Positions 11,336-24,279 of a DNA stretch of 64,000 bases are shown here, in pieces. Position 1 is the stretch's first letter; each line of letters starts with the position of its first letter. Source of the DNA: Manduca sexta (taxonomy: Eukaryota > Arthropoda > Insecta > Lepidoptera > Sphingidae); contig NC_051142.1 in assembly GCF_014839805.1 (NCBI RefSeq), positions 16,772,589-16,836,588 on the forward strand, in the 5' to 3' direction. Under the pieces are notes generated by a model. It did no database searches and had not been told where the DNA came from. It saw only the letters and a program-made list of their open reading frames with translations. Position numbers and translations under genes: made by a program.

Positions 11336-14300
11336 TTAAGCGAATAAAACTGAAAAAATCGGCCTGAATATCGAATAAAATATGTATAAAACAAAACTAA
11401 ACGTAACTAATTTCAACACTTGATGCATCAGGAACAACCTGAAAAATGAATAAATGTATTAATGATGATATCAGACATTTTTATATCATATTAAGTTGGG
11501 CCTTTATACAATCACTGAATTTTGAAAATATTACAGTGCAGTACGATAAGTGGAGATAATATAGAAATGTATATGTATAATAAGTACAATTAGTGCTACG
11601 AATTACTTCCTTAATGAAAATAGTCAGTTATAAAATAGTTTCTTACCTGTTCCATTTCCTTCTGGCTTCAGGTAGTGTAGACAGATCGTCCTTAAGGAGA
11701 TACACTCGGAGTCCTGGTAAAAATAATTTAAATTAAACCGTCTGCGTGAGTCGTAATTAAAAGTTCTAAGTATTATCAAATACCGATCGGGTATAATGGG
11801 ACTACTTAGAATTATCTATTTAAACACTAAATATCAGGGGTGAGTACGCTGTGTCCATAATATAAAAAAATAATATAAGGCTACTAGCCCTATATATTTT
11901 TTTTACTAATAGGCCACTTCTACAGTTAAGGCTCAATAGCCGTCCTTGGGGAGGAAAACCAGGCTCTGTTCGTATGATAATATTTCTTCACTCACCCAAT
12001 AAGAAGGTCTCGCACATATAATCCCAAGACATTTCGGACATACTAAACGGAAAGATGACTTTGTCCTGATTTGAAAGCGAGTTCCACATATCTCTTACGC
12101 CATTGTCTTCAAACTGCCAATCTTGCGTAGAGAAATAGAAGAGGATGTTCGCTAGCTTCATCACCTTGCCGTATATAGTTAACATACTGAAAAATATGCA
12201 AACTTAAAAATACACAAATTGTAATAATATAAGTCAGGAACCCTATAGCTATATTTATATTGTCTGTGGTCGAAAAATTCAATAGGTAAAAATGCAAAGA
12301 AGGCAAGAAGATTTTAGTTATAACTCCACAAAAGCGATTAAGGTGGTTTTATTTGTTTGAAAATCACTTTCGATGTACAACAAGATTTTAAAATTATCAA
12401 AGAATCTTCAAGTATGAAATGACCTAACAACACTTCATAGTCTGGCTTAAGCAGTATATTTTTCTGCATAATCAAAAGTTATGCAAATTATTAAGAATAA
12501 ATTGTCTGTTGCATATCTTAAAAACGCTATCTACTTATATGTAATGTGTGATACTTACGCTCTTCGCTTCCCGGTGAGGGCGCAGTAGCAATCAATAAAT
12601 AAAGCGGGCAGGTAATGTAAGAAGAAATTGAAGAACAAGAATAAATAGTAATTGTTTGTGGGATTCAAGCCGTAGTACCTGAAATAAAAATACATTATAT
12701 ATGCTGACATCGTTTTCGCGAAGGTTACAATTCCAAATACGGTTAAGTTGTCAAGACAGGGCCGTTACGTCTAACCAACTTTGAAAATCGGATCCTGGAT
12801 ATATTCTTTAACTCATAGAATGGTTGCCTTTCCCTCTTATCCAGAAATCTCAAAACATACAGAACCAAGGAAGCAATAGGCTAGAATGATCATTTTTATC
12901 AGTTATGTACCGGAAATGTTTCGAGTCTGAGTTATTAAGCCCTTCACAATCGACGCATTTATATGTTACTTTAGTTTTATAACTAATTAATTATAATAGA
13001 TAATATCTTACCACACAGCTTTGGTTGTTGGTTTATCAATTCCGCTCTTTCTGTTGATTTCTATGAATTTACCCCACTTTATTGGGTTCTGAGCGCCCGA
13101 CACATAGTTGTAAATAGGAATGTGCGAAGTTTGACTGAAAACAGATGTTTATTATTAGTGAATCAATTAAAATCCATTAAGGCTCATCCATAGCAAGGAT
13201 CCACAGCTTTGGTTTGTGTCAAGCAACTGCGAAATTTAATAGGAGGAGCTTCAGGAAGCGAAATGTGGCAAAATGACCAAATTAATAGCTTTAAAACATT
13301 TTAACTTTGTCGTTTCGTGTTTTGCCTTATATAGGTATCAATAGCAGCAGAGTAGAAAACACATTACATGGTACAGTCAAAGTACTATCAACTTCATCTT
13401 CAATAACAATACTTACTTTTCTTTAAAGTTCTTCGCTGTGTGCCAGGCGGAAGCAAGTATGGCGTTGACTGTAAGGTCTACGGGTACCATGTCTGCTACC
13501 TTGTCTAGGTCCATGTACATTGTTCTAAGAACCTGAAATAGCATCACTATTACATCTCTGAATAGTTGCGATGAGTGCACCCTAGTTTTAAACAAATTAT
13601 TTAAAAACAAATCGGCGAGACTTCCTCAATCAGGGTATGTTGCATCCTCAATATTATTGCTTATATTATTTTATTAATAATCACCAAAATTAACAAATAT
13701 TAAGTGAAAACGTGTCTCAGAAGATACAGAATGCCTCAGAGAAGCCAATCATTTCGTGTCAGTTTTCTGTGAAAATGTCAATGGGGTTAGCGCTATCACA
13801 ATCGAAGTGGTCCTGGCTGCTGTAAACAAAATTGTTTATAGTATAAGACTAGAATTGAAAAGGTTTACACACCCCAGTTCCAATGCCGATGACGAGTCCC
13901 GTCGGCCCGTACACGCTGTCAGTCCAGCCGCGGACCGGCTCCTCATATGTAGAAATAACTGAAAACATACACAAATATAACTACGAGTAACGTTAATTCA
14001 TGTTCCTTTTAGTTGAATACATCATCGTAAACGGAGACCTCGCTTAGAGATTTCGAGACCTATTAAAAGCGGCCTGTATCCAGCAAGTCAAGCGTACCAA
14101 GTATTGGCAGAACCATCTAAATGATTGTAGACTGAGAGTAAATAATTATGTATAATATACACACCAATTGATGGTCGTACTATGCATATTGGCATCCCTT
14201 CTCCGTACTTCCTAATAGCTTCTTCGGCCACGGCCTTCGTAAAGCAGTAGGTGTTGGGTCGTTTTCCCAACAATCTGTAACAAAGGGTTTGGTAATCAAA

Positions 14301-17300
14301 CTAGAGTACAGCAAATTTGACTTGGGTCTTTGGTAGGTAGTGGTTTGGGTAGGACGTGGGTCTTCTCAAGCCAAATCGATAACAGTTTTAATATTGAAAA
14401 ACACATCGTGCAGAATCTGCAGGTTTGCTTAATAGTGCTTTTTATAAATATTGAACGTTTTCTTTCATACTCATTATTTGGTAAAAAAAATATAATATTG
14501 AAAAAAAAAACACGGTGTAGAATCAACTTGTTTACTTAAAGGTGTTTTTTTTTATAAATATTGAACATGTTGTCTTCCATTACTCATTAGGCCGGCATGG
14601 TAAACCTAGACAACCCGAAGTAATAGGTTCGAGACTTCACCTGAGCAATGAATAAGTAAGAACTAATTATAACACAAACTTACGTCGGCAAGATGCTCTC
14701 TATAATATTCTCATCCAACTCTGAAACTGCCTCCAGCGCCTCCACTGACATGGGGGGTTCGTAAAATCTGGAATCAAACAAAATAATTTATTTAGTGCCT
14801 GATGGTAAATACAGCGTAGAGTAAATATAAGGTCGCGATCCGAAGTGCTTGTATTATTAGGTACTGTAGTCAGTTTTCTTACAACACAAGATGACCTTAA
14901 ATAATAGCAACGAGCAACAATTTTGTATTTCCTATTGTACTTTTGAGTCCTGGAAATTGAACCTAGAATTTTATGGTTCAAAGCCCAAATGCCTTATCAA
15001 TAAAATATAGACCAAAAGCAATACAACTATATCGAAGGTACTTACTTCTCCTCAATACGTTTAAAGTGCGTGTTGGAAAACGCGGTAGATACGTGGGTGA
15101 CAGCTTTTAAGTTGCGACACTCCTTCGCCAGTTTGATCACCTCTTTGGTTCCCTTGACGTTGATGGCGGTCGCTATCGCTAATTTCTCGTCAAACTTCAC
15201 CGTGGCAGCAGCATTTATAATTATAGTCACCTGTAGAAAGAAAGAACTATTGGTTACTAAACCAGATCGTAACTCCATCCGCGCAGTATAGGCTGAATAG
15301 AATTCTTTAGCATTTTTATTCTGGAAGAATAAAGGCATAATATATTCCACCTAATTAATAGTAAGTCTGCAGTGCACATATTAAAGTTTCAAATCAGAGG
15401 TTATTTATATACAGCGCCATCTATTAATCCAAAGCTTTGGTAATACACTTACTCTGCTCGTAAGAGTTTTTCTATCTTCATCGCTTATTCCCAGGCCGGG
15501 TAGCACCATGTCGCCACAAATAGGTACTATTTTGTGAATTCCTTTGGGATTTTCTTCGTGTGCTTTGTGAAAAAGCTGAAAATATTTTAAGTGTTATACA
15601 AAAATAATTTATAGAGATGGTGAACTATAAACTTCACACATGTCATGCATTTGTACAATTTCATAGTACAACGCCATCTAGAGATGATTTGAACAACTAT
15701 GTTAAAACATTTTGCAAATGTCACTTACAAATTCATCGAGCATCTCATGAAGACGAGCTCTTGGGTCCTTTCCTTTCTTGTCTCGTACCAATACGTATAT
15801 TGTGTCAACATTTCCACAAGACCGCAGTAGCTTTTCAATCAACACTGAAATAAATTCAAGAAACAATAATAGATGGCGCTAATGTGTACAATTAAATTAA
15901 TTATTTCCAAAACATAAATAATATTGTCTTGAATCCTACAATTGCTATAATAAAGCATAAAACCTATATCTATAAAGATTGCAGTTATATATTACATTTT
16001 TTTTCCAAAGTAGATACTGATCACTGACTACCAGCTGCTTGTACTTCTAGTAGCGCATAATTCTGACCGCCATTGAAGGCACTCAGTACTTTGTTTCCCA
16101 CAATTTTAACTACACTACGCATCAAATCCAGTGCAGGCTTTTACCTTACTAGTACAGCAATTTTCTTTTTCATTAAGACAATATCATGCCACACACCCAG
16201 TATTACGGGACTGTCATTTATACGCATCTTTTATGATGAGTCTATTTCTGTCACAGAGTAATACTTATAAAAGATTTGTTGGCTTCCTGTTTTTGTACGC
16301 ATTGTTATTACAGGGCGGCATTTGTACCGCCTTAACGTATTTTAGACTTTAAATTAAGACCGTAGAGTCAAAGAAAGTATAAAAGTTATTATTCATTATA
16401 TAATATTGAAGCGTAGTAAGGTTCAATTTGTTGTACATAAAGCGAAGTGTTTATACATTATATAATCATTTTAATTATTACGTAGCAAGCATTCGTATGA
16501 TGGATATTTCAATATAAAATTAATTAATTAAAATGTATCTTATAATTTCAACTGTGTTCATACAGGTTCCGTGGTGTAGTGGTTATCACATCTGCTTTAC
16601 ACGCAGAAGGCCGCCAGTTCGATCCTGGCCGGAAACACTCTTTTATTTTTTGTTTTTAATTTGTTTTTTACTTTACTGTAGGAAAGGAACAGTATAGGTT
16701 TCCATACTGTAGGAATCTTTACTCATTTAGGTGAAATATTTGACATTGTACAATTTTTAAATACTAATACTGTTCAGTCTCCAGTAGTCACATTGACAAC
16801 ACGAAAATCGACAGTAAAGTTGTTAGACACCTACTTCATAATAATCTACTATGAGACATCTCACATCACGTCACGTCTTCACGATTAGAGCCCTTTTATT
16901 AAGAAAGAATTTGGTAATCTCAGCGATATGTTTACTTCAAAGGTTATCTTTAAATCGTGAGGCATGGGGAAACGAGGGTAAGCCAAGTTATTTAAAGAAT
17001 AGACCGGTCTCCAGACGTGGCCGAGACAATTCAACCAGTTTATATTGTTTTCAGACTACAGAATGTTTCTATTAATACAATACATAATAATAATATCAGA
17101 ACAGTGTTATATACTGTCCAACTGCTGGGGCACGGGCCTGCTCTACTATTGAGAGGGATTAGGTCTTAGTCCACAACGCTGGCCTAGCGGGGATTGGTAG
17201 ACTTCACGCACCCTCAAAATTCCTATAGAGAACTTCTCAGGTATGCAGGTTCTTCACGATGTTTTCCTTTATCTTTAATACAGAATATAACTACACAAAG

Positions 17301-20300
17301 ATATATACACGCAAACCCACTACCCTCCTTTCATGCAGGTCGGTAAAAAGGCATTATTTATTCGTTTGTCTCCTATAAAAAAATTAAGTGTACTCAAAAA
17401 ATCTGTTGACACTGACGGCATGCGGTCATGTGTTTTTAAGTTGATAAAAATGAAATAGACTGCGTGTAATGTCCGCATTTATAGAAGCAGCATTTGCTAT
17501 AATATGTATATCTTTATATGCAATATTTTCAAATTAAATATATATTCTGATGGTTTCATTTTATTTTTATATACCTGTACATATATGTACATATATGTAT
17601 GTAAAAAAAGACAAATCCTTTGTTTAAATGCCACTATGAATTACAAAGCGCTGCACTCTTCTATTCTATGCAATATAAGACAGTAATTGATCATATCCGG
17701 TAATAAATATTAGCTATATTATATTTTAAAACACTTCTTTATTGCGAGTACCGAGGCTGAACTCCGGGCAGCTTACATAGCATGGAAATGTGTTATTCTA
17801 AAAAGATAAACAGCACTTTATTGTACATTTATAAAACAAAAAGAAAGATATTTTGTAGTTTTTTATGTTTGTTACCTCAGATCTCAGCAATTTTTAACCT
17901 ATTTGGAAATATATATATTTTTTAATAGAATATTTATATAAACTATAAATAAATGCTCTTAACTCCGCAAGGTTGCAAGAGGCATATAACGTATCTTACC
18001 AAACTTGTCTAGGTGACCATAACCTTAGGTAAGGTAAATGAGCCGCCATATTGGCCATAAATATTGCAATCTTCAGAAAAATAAAGTTTTTTTTTGCGTA
18101 TTTTTTTGCATATACTTGGTTTGTGTGTAGGAATCGAACCCACAATGTTCCGTTCACAAGCAATGACGTTACTACGAAACGAATATGGAATTGAATTTCC
18201 TTTATTCACTTTTTACAACTAATTGATGATTTTTTTATAGAATTCTTAGCAGTCTAGCGTTTCTTAAACAGTTTATGCCTTTACAAGGTTACTTCCCTTT
18301 ATTAAAGGAAACGGTTAAAGAAAACATCGTGAGGTAACCTACACAGATATGTATCAAATAGCGGAACTCACCACCTCACTCCAATGGCAAAAACAGGATA
18401 AAATAATTAAGTATATTTAAATAATTCTGTGAAAATATATATGAATATGTAATGAATTCATTTTGAAAAAAAAACTACACAGATAAGAATTGTCTAAACG
18501 AATTTCTGTAATATATGTAGTTTGTCAGTCTTAGTCCTGAACCCTCTTAGTAGTAGAGCACCACCCTCAGATTAGTACAGTAGGCCCGTGCCCAGCAGTG
18601 GGACAGTCAATATATATTACAGGTCTGGAATTATTTTTATGTATTATTATTTATAATATTTTTATGTTATGAATGTTTTACATTATTATGTGGGTATTGT
18701 AATTTACTAGCTTTTGCTCGCGCTATCACCCGCATGATAGAGATTTTACGGAATAAATATATTCCCGGGATAATAAATATGTATGTATGTAATGTAGCTT
18801 CCTTTTAGTGAAAAAAAATCAAAACAGGTTTAGTAGTTCGTAAGTTTAGCGCCTTCAACAAACAAACTCTTCATTTTTATATATTTTTATTTTTATCATT
18901 CAGTGCGCGAAGGTGTAGTTTTCACAGCGGCTATCAACCCTCTACATAATATAAAGCAATATACACAACCTTTTCTAAGCTGCAAATATAAATAAAAAAA
19001 AGTTCAATTAAATAATTTTAATAAATAAAATTACAAACACCATTTGTTAAAAGGGAAGAGATATGTTGATTTTATAGAATAATTTTTTCTACTACACGGC
19101 TGGCCTTCAAACTTATTCTGCCATCTGAAAAATAGTAAAAATTCAAACATTAGTACTTGTGGTATACGATACTGAATTAGTCAGCTACTAACCTTGTCTA
19201 TAATAGTATAACGCAACTCAGATCATTTCATTACAAAATGTAAAATAGTTTTTAAAGTACGTTGAGATAATACCGGATGACAAGGTAAAGCCAATGTTTC
19301 AAAATTCCTGCAAAACTGTAACTAAAACTAATTCATGAGTAAACGATTGTAATAAATTATATAATGACACTTCAGACCATCTTATAAGTAAGTATATACT
19401 TATCAACGGAATTATCCCGTGATTCGGTCTTACCCCAACTAACCCTATTGCATTTCCCATCTTAAAATATAGGCATCTCACTATGCATACTCTATTTCGC
19501 AAGTACTTATAAAGTCCTACAAACCCAAACAAAAATGTTTGCACAGTGTACATTACTGACGTGACGGCAAAAATGTACTAAGCAAATCTATTTAGACGAT
19601 CTCTCGCTTACCAGAGGCTCATTACCACAATGGAAGTAAATGTATTTGGACACAAATGGCAGGAACCCTTTTTTATTTAAAAATTACGTTCTATATTACA
19701 TTAGATTTATAACCACTTTCCCTTTATGTAGGAATAATAAAAATATAATTTCTAGTATAAATTCCAAAATAAGTTTCGTAACTTTTAAGAACTTATTTAC
19801 CTTTTTACCATCTCAAAACACTCATGCACATCAAACTCATGCTGCAAAAACAAAATCTATGAAAGAAAACAAAACAACAAACGACATTCAACAAAAATAC
19901 TGACAATAAATAAAAATAATAGCTTGCGGTCTCTATAATGCTAAAATGACGATGAACAACAAAACTTGAAACTAATTTACGGATTAAAATAATTTAATAA
20001 CGAAGCTTTATTATAATAATAACTACAAATATTTTACAAACGAATGACTTCTAACACGAAGTTGCAAAAAACAACATTTATTTTATTGTAGAATCCGTCA
20101 CCTCATCGTCAGTAACTATGTCGAAAGTATACAGGAAGCCTTAATCTATGATATTTGCGCAACACTTGGCCGATGAACAAAAATCGTGTACAATAGCAAA
20201 AAAAAAAAAAAAACAAATCAAACTTACCTTGATTCATTGGCACTTGATAAAACACACTCAAACACATGCAATACAGTTAATTGGATTTACTTGTAGTTTC

Positions 20301-22203
20301 TTAGAGAGGAGTACGCATGCAAAAAGAATAATAGCTCGTCGGATTTGCTTACCGAAACATCTGGATTCCATTTTTGTCGGCAATGTTAGGTGATAAAATG
20401 TACTCGCCATATTAAAGCATACTTTAAGAAAATTATAAGTGTCCGATAACTAATTTTGACGTATATTTCAATAGGAAAATCGCGTCTGACTTCTTAGTGA
20501 TTGGAATTTGTGCCCAATATGGCGGAGGTTATGCAAACTTCGATTGGATCAGATGTGCGGTGCGTCTTTAGTCTTTACCCATGCTTAAAATTAAATATTT
20601 TTTCATGCCGGTTTTTTAGTGTCATTAACTATATATCCACAGGTTTTACATCTCGGTACAAATGATTAAAATGTTTGAACTATTATCTATTTCTACTAAT
20701 TAAATAAATACATTTTATGGTACTAAATTGCGCTCATGATCGACGCATTGGATGTAATCTTGTAATATCCAGTAACTATTTACCGTACAGCGAACATTCT
20801 ACATATTAAAGCTTATAAAATCATGCAGCTCACCTTTCCCAAGGAACCCAGTACCACCCGTCAAAAACACACACTGGTCTTTGTAAAACTCTTGTATGGC
20901 TGTTTTTTCCGCTTTACCCTTAGTTAATTTTCTCTTCTCTTCTTCTCTGGCGTCTACTTTGTCCTCCTCTCCGTAGCAGTTGTCCAGCTGGTTGGCTGAG
21001 ACGAACTCATGGTCTTCCGAGAAGTCCAGCATGGGTGCTGTAGGGTTCATGGCTTGGTTTTCCACGTCTGCTATGCGGACTGAAGTCTCCAGATCCTGGG
21101 GAAGGATTTTTTTATATAGATCGAAAATTAAACTAACTTTAGACAGCTTTCTCTATTTATATCTATATGTATATTATTAGCAGGCCAACAAGTTTTAACA
21201 ATACTTAAAGTATTTAAAATATTTCGATGGGATAATTGATTCGTACAAAAGTATAATTTATAAGAAAATTAAGTAGGTATGAGAAATAAAACATTGTGAA
21301 AGTATGATTGAGTTGCGAAGTGAAGTTTATTACAATGAGATATAAAGAAACGCTCGTGTCCCAATGGATGCATCTCATGTGTTCATATGCATGTGCAGAC
21401 AAAATATCCATAACCGGATTTAAATATATTTAATCTAGCTCATGTTCCGAATCTAGGTAATAAATTAAGTTTTTTTCGACATCTATACCAGTTTGTTGCA
21501 CCAGACTTACAACAAGAAAGACAGTTATTAAATATTAGTATTTTATATTGCAAAACTGTCGGATGCTCCAACTAATTGACAACTTAGTTGACAATTTCAC
21601 AATAATAGAATCAACATGGTGTCATGCTTCCAATTCCCATTTGTTGTGATCGGCTGTACTGATCTGTAGTGGAAGCAACATAATATGTACCGTGCTTCTG
21701 ATCTAATTCCCATTTTTCGCGATTGGCTGTGCTGTGCTTAGATAGGTTGATCATAAAATTAAGATTGCGCTGCAACTAGTTTCGTGTTATGATTTCGTTT
21801 ATTAAAAACCGAGTTAATTGTGCATTTATAATATTGGTTCCTATCGATTTAGTATTATTAGTACCTATCGATTTAATATTTAAACTGGTATATAAGGCAC
21901 TGAGGAGAACCATTCCTAGATTGGGCAATTTTCAAGAACACTCACACTCACACACTCCAAGATTTTTTTTTAAATCGATCAGGGTCCGAGATAAAATAAA
22001 AAATCATTTACATGTAAATTATCTTGCAACTCTTTGCTCAGATTCCTGACGTGTTCCAACTCTTTCAGTTGCTTGTCTGTCGGCTTCCCGTACACGTCTA
22101 TATCAATCTTCTCCCCTTTCCTTTGAGCTTCTACCCACTTCTCCATTTTCTCTGATGTGATACCGGCGTCTAATAATGGTGAATCTTCTAATGAGTGATT
22201 CAT
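11336..22203 (-). CDS. Fatty acyl-CoA reductase, N-terminally extended, complete, 14 coding exons
   Basis: NADPH-dependent reduction of fatty acyl-CoA to fatty alcohol (wax, ether-lipid or pheromone precursors); family members are ER or peroxisome-membrane proteins. Coding exons in transcript order: 22203-22012, 21095-20834, 15844-15729, 15575-15453, 15230-15046, 14767-14684, 14274-14165, 13958-13873, 13532-13417, 13134-13012, 12678-12559, 12186-11996, 11713-11647, 11438-11336. They total 1878 nt and stay in frame for 625 residues. Rossmann NADPH motif TGGTGFLGK at 143-151; VSTAF at 278-282; catalytic Y330xxxK334 in NTYCFTK; VRPSIV near 353-358; GPTGLVIG then PVDLTVNAI, all typical of NAD_binding_4. 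The C-terminal FAR_C domain has hydrophobic stretches at about 475-497 and 598-625. Most insect FARs have about 500-530 residues with the motif near residue 20-30; here about 135 extra, charged residues (Lys/Glu-rich, 105-128) precede it. Drosophila CG5065 is, from memory, of similar length and may be the ortholog. Paralogue identity and substrate cannot be read from sequence. Confidence 0.95.
16565..16636 (+). tRNA. tRNA-Val (anticodon UAC)
   Basis: A 72-nt cloverleaf: acceptor ggttccg with cggaaac, D arm gtgtagtggttatcac, anticodon stem tctgc/gcaga around loop tttacac (anticodon TAC, reading GUA valine codons), TpsiC stem gccag/ctggc with loop ttcgatc. Internal A and B boxes are intact and a T-run (Pol III stop) follows at about 16641. 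Pair 2-71 is G·A, a mismatch; other acceptor pairs are good. It lies within the FAR intron between coding exons 2 and 3, on the opposite strand. CCA is not encoded, as expected. Confidence 0.93.
16639..16656 (+). terminator. Pol III T-run after tRNA-Val
   Basis: ctcttttattttttgttttt directly after the tRNA gives two T-runs of four or more, the usual RNA polymerase III stop signal. Confidence 0.75.
17105..17290 (-). mobile_element. SINE S1 tail fragment (FAR intron)
   Basis: Reverse orientation copy of the tail found complete at 38236-38590: contains the inverse of gtgcccagcagtgg, of ccctctcagtagtagag and of catcgtgaggaaacctgc. No tRNA-like head is left. Confidence 0.75.
18276..18625 (+). mobile_element. 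SINE S1 tail fragment, disrupted (FAR intron)
   Basis: Contains the family strings gaaaacatcgtgaggtaacct, ccctcttagtagtagagcac and gcccgtgcccagcagtggga in the forward direction, interrupted by AT-rich DNA at about 18400-18520. Confidence 0.7.
18707..18892 (-). mobile_element. Helitron fragment (reverse), FAR intron
   Basis: Starts with CTAG (18707-18710) then cttttgctcgcg, the inverse of a Helitron 3' end, and runs to caaacaaactcttcatttt, a string that also lies near the 5' end of the larger element at 31878-32636. Truncated internally. Confidence 0.65.
18893..20833. other. Large FAR intron, remaining part; nothing coding seen
   Basis: AT-rich, with short open frames lacking any recognisable motif and an A-run at about 20199-20213. 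Strings resembling atggcgg occur near 20520 but no exon can be built from them. Confidence 0.5.
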
Positions 22204-22210
22204 ATTACTG
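22204..22210 (-). promoter_or_regulatory. 3' splice site just upstream of the FAR start codon
   Basis: On the minus strand the ATG is preceded by a pyrimidine-rich stretch and ttacAG, then TAAT and ATG. This reads as an acceptor placing the start codon only 4 nt into an internal exon, so the FAR message should have at least one upstream untranslated exon. If the acceptor is not used, the leader would simply be contiguous. Confidence 0.6.
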
Positions 22211-22846
22211 TAACAATAATGAGGTTAATGTGTTAGTCTGTTAAAGTTTGTTTTAAATGGGGTGATAGAATTGTTATGTAAAATTGGATCCTATCCACGA
22301 TTCCCAGAGAACGGCTGTTATATATTTTACTCGGTGTTTGACTCCGCCCGCGTGTCAAACTTGTCCCAAGTGTCAATACATTCTTTTCTAGGATAAAAAA
22401 TAGAATATGCCACTCTAGCAGTTCAAGATTACTAAATTTCCAAAATATCGATTTAATCATTTGTTATTGAAAGCTTAGTAGACAGATTTAGTTTCGCATT
22501 AATATTAGTATTTAGTATTGATTAGTATGGCCCGATGCCCTTAATCTACATGACCTCCTGAGTTCAAGGCTCAATAGATAGGGCAAAAACGAGAAGTCTT
22601 ATAAACAAATCAAGTCCATTATTGTAATTTAGTATCTTTTTTGTTGATTTCGTAATATTCTTGAAAACATTAATAGAGGTATCTAATATATTTTATCTCC
22701 AAAATCTCACATAATAGCAAACGCCAAATTAAAAGACAGAAAGAAACAAACAAAATTTATAGTTAACAGTTGCTGCGTTCTAAAATTGAATTTGCACATA
22801 GACTGCAGTCAGAAATTACACAAGACATAGTCTAGTCAAAACCGGA

Positions 22847-23115
22847 CAGAGCCGGATCTTGAATTTTTTGGAGGCGGGGCAAAATTTGGATAATGCCGTC
22901 CCTGACCACCTATATTTTTAACTTTGTCATCATCATCATCATTTCGCGCCCCGCGGGAAATAATTATTTATGTGTGTAATGTTCTGGATGTCTTAGTAGT
23001 CAAAGTTGTGTTAAATATAAGTTGTGTATTCGTCTACCAAGTTTGGATTTGCCGCCCTCTGAATTCGCCGCCCGGGGCACGGGCCCCGGCTTGCCTCCCC
23101 ATAGATCCGGGGCTG
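22847..23115. mobile_element. hAT MITE with perfect 8-bp target duplication
   Basis: Ends CAGAGCCGGATCT and AGATCCGGGGCTG form imperfect terminal inverted repeats. The host octamer AAACCGGA occurs exactly on both sides (22839-22846 and 23116-23123), diagnostic of hAT transposition. 269 bp, with a short (atc)n run at 22929-22941 and no transposase. Same family as 6171-6438. Confidence 0.92.
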
Positions 23116-23519
23116 AAACCGGAACAAGACCAACCACTTTTATACATTAAAAAATAAAAGTGAAACGCACCTTTATGACCGACAAAAAAGAGATTTTTCA
23201 AAACGGGGCCAGATTCTGAAGAAATCTTAATTTAAGTTCGAAGTTTTTTAGCGAAAATATATGGTTCATAATTAGAAATAAACAAGTGACTACAGAGAAA
23301 GACGTCATAGTCTTATGACCATTGTATAGTAAAAATGCTAGGCTACACATCATAGTTTTCATTCGTGAATGGGTAGGCAGTGATGCAACTTATCCACCCA
23401 CTTTTTTCTGTGTGAGTTCTCTGTCCGGAATACCTTTCTGCGAGTCCAGAGATTAGAGTCGGATGGCACAAGTTTAATATATTAATAAATATAGCTCGAG
23501 GACAATATATTGCTGGTAT

Positions 23520-23920
23520 TGAATATTTAAATTCGCCCGGATAGTGCCACCGTACATGAGGTCTTTAAAACCTGTCATAGTGGCCCACAAGTGTTTCGGA
23601 TTGTCGTTAAGCTTGTGTAAATCCGGTTTCAAACAGGCCGGCATAATTGTGTCAACTGACGAAGGATAACCATCTCTCGTTAGTCGATATTTTACATGGA
23701 TCCCATTCGGCTAAACATCAGGGCCCTTATTCTGTATGATAGTGTTAACGTGTAACGCGGCCGTGTCATGTTATCTTCGAGAAATGTGCGTGGAATGGTA
23801 TTCTGTAAGCCAAATTTCTATAGTCCTAAACATGATGCGTTGGGTTACGTGCTTGTTACGCACTGTCAAAATAACGTGCGGGATAGAGAATAACGCCCCA
23901 GGTGGGAATACTTTGCCGTA
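23520..23920 (+). repeat. Repeat family B copy 1, split by a MITE
   Basis: Left part 23520-23718 contains cgcccggatagtgccaccgt, ccggcataattgtgtc and gataaccatctctcgttagt; the right part 23902-23920 is the family 3' end gtgggaatactttgccgta. The Harbinger-like MITE at 23722-23898 sits between. Other copies: 26485-26720, 30011-30145 (reverse), 35062-35190 (reverse, internally deleted), 37184-37332 and 59383-59612. Confidence 0.8.
23719..23901. mobile_element. Harbinger-like MITE, family C copy 1
   Basis: A 177-bp element (23722-23898) between two CAG trinucleotides. Ends GGCCCTTATTCTGTAT and the inverse of the right end, GGGCGTTATTCTCTAT. Its target, family B, reads catCAGgtggg when unoccupied, so CAG is a 3-bp target duplication, as in CWG/TWA-preferring PIF/Harbinger elements. 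The small open frame inside it (about 23736-23921) recurs only because the repeat recurs. Confidence 0.85.
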
Positions 23921-24279
23921 GCCATATGGAAAAATACTACGCGATGAATGAATGAAATCGACATTAGCATATCAAGTTTTATTCATAAAAATGACGAATT
24001 AAATTCCAACCAGTACAAAGCCAGCCTGATGTAAGAAAGTAAAAAGGTTTTATGCGGCTTGCACCTTACCTAACAGTTTAGATAGCAGTAAGACACTTAT
24101 AATATTATATGTGTTAAAGTCCGGAAACAAACTATTATTTAAATGAACTAAAAGAACTAGTTTTGCATAAAATAATAAGAATACGAGTAGTAGGTAAGGT
24201 AAAAAAGCGTAATAGCAGCTTTGGTAACAAATAGGAAGTATTATTTAATAATACGTTTGAATAAATTAAATGTTGGGTA

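Noticed and set aside
23736..23921. Small protein frame starting MIVLTCNAAVSCYLREMC, repeated at 30336 and 63495
   Set aside because: The frame recurs because the MITE recurs; it runs into different host DNA at each site.
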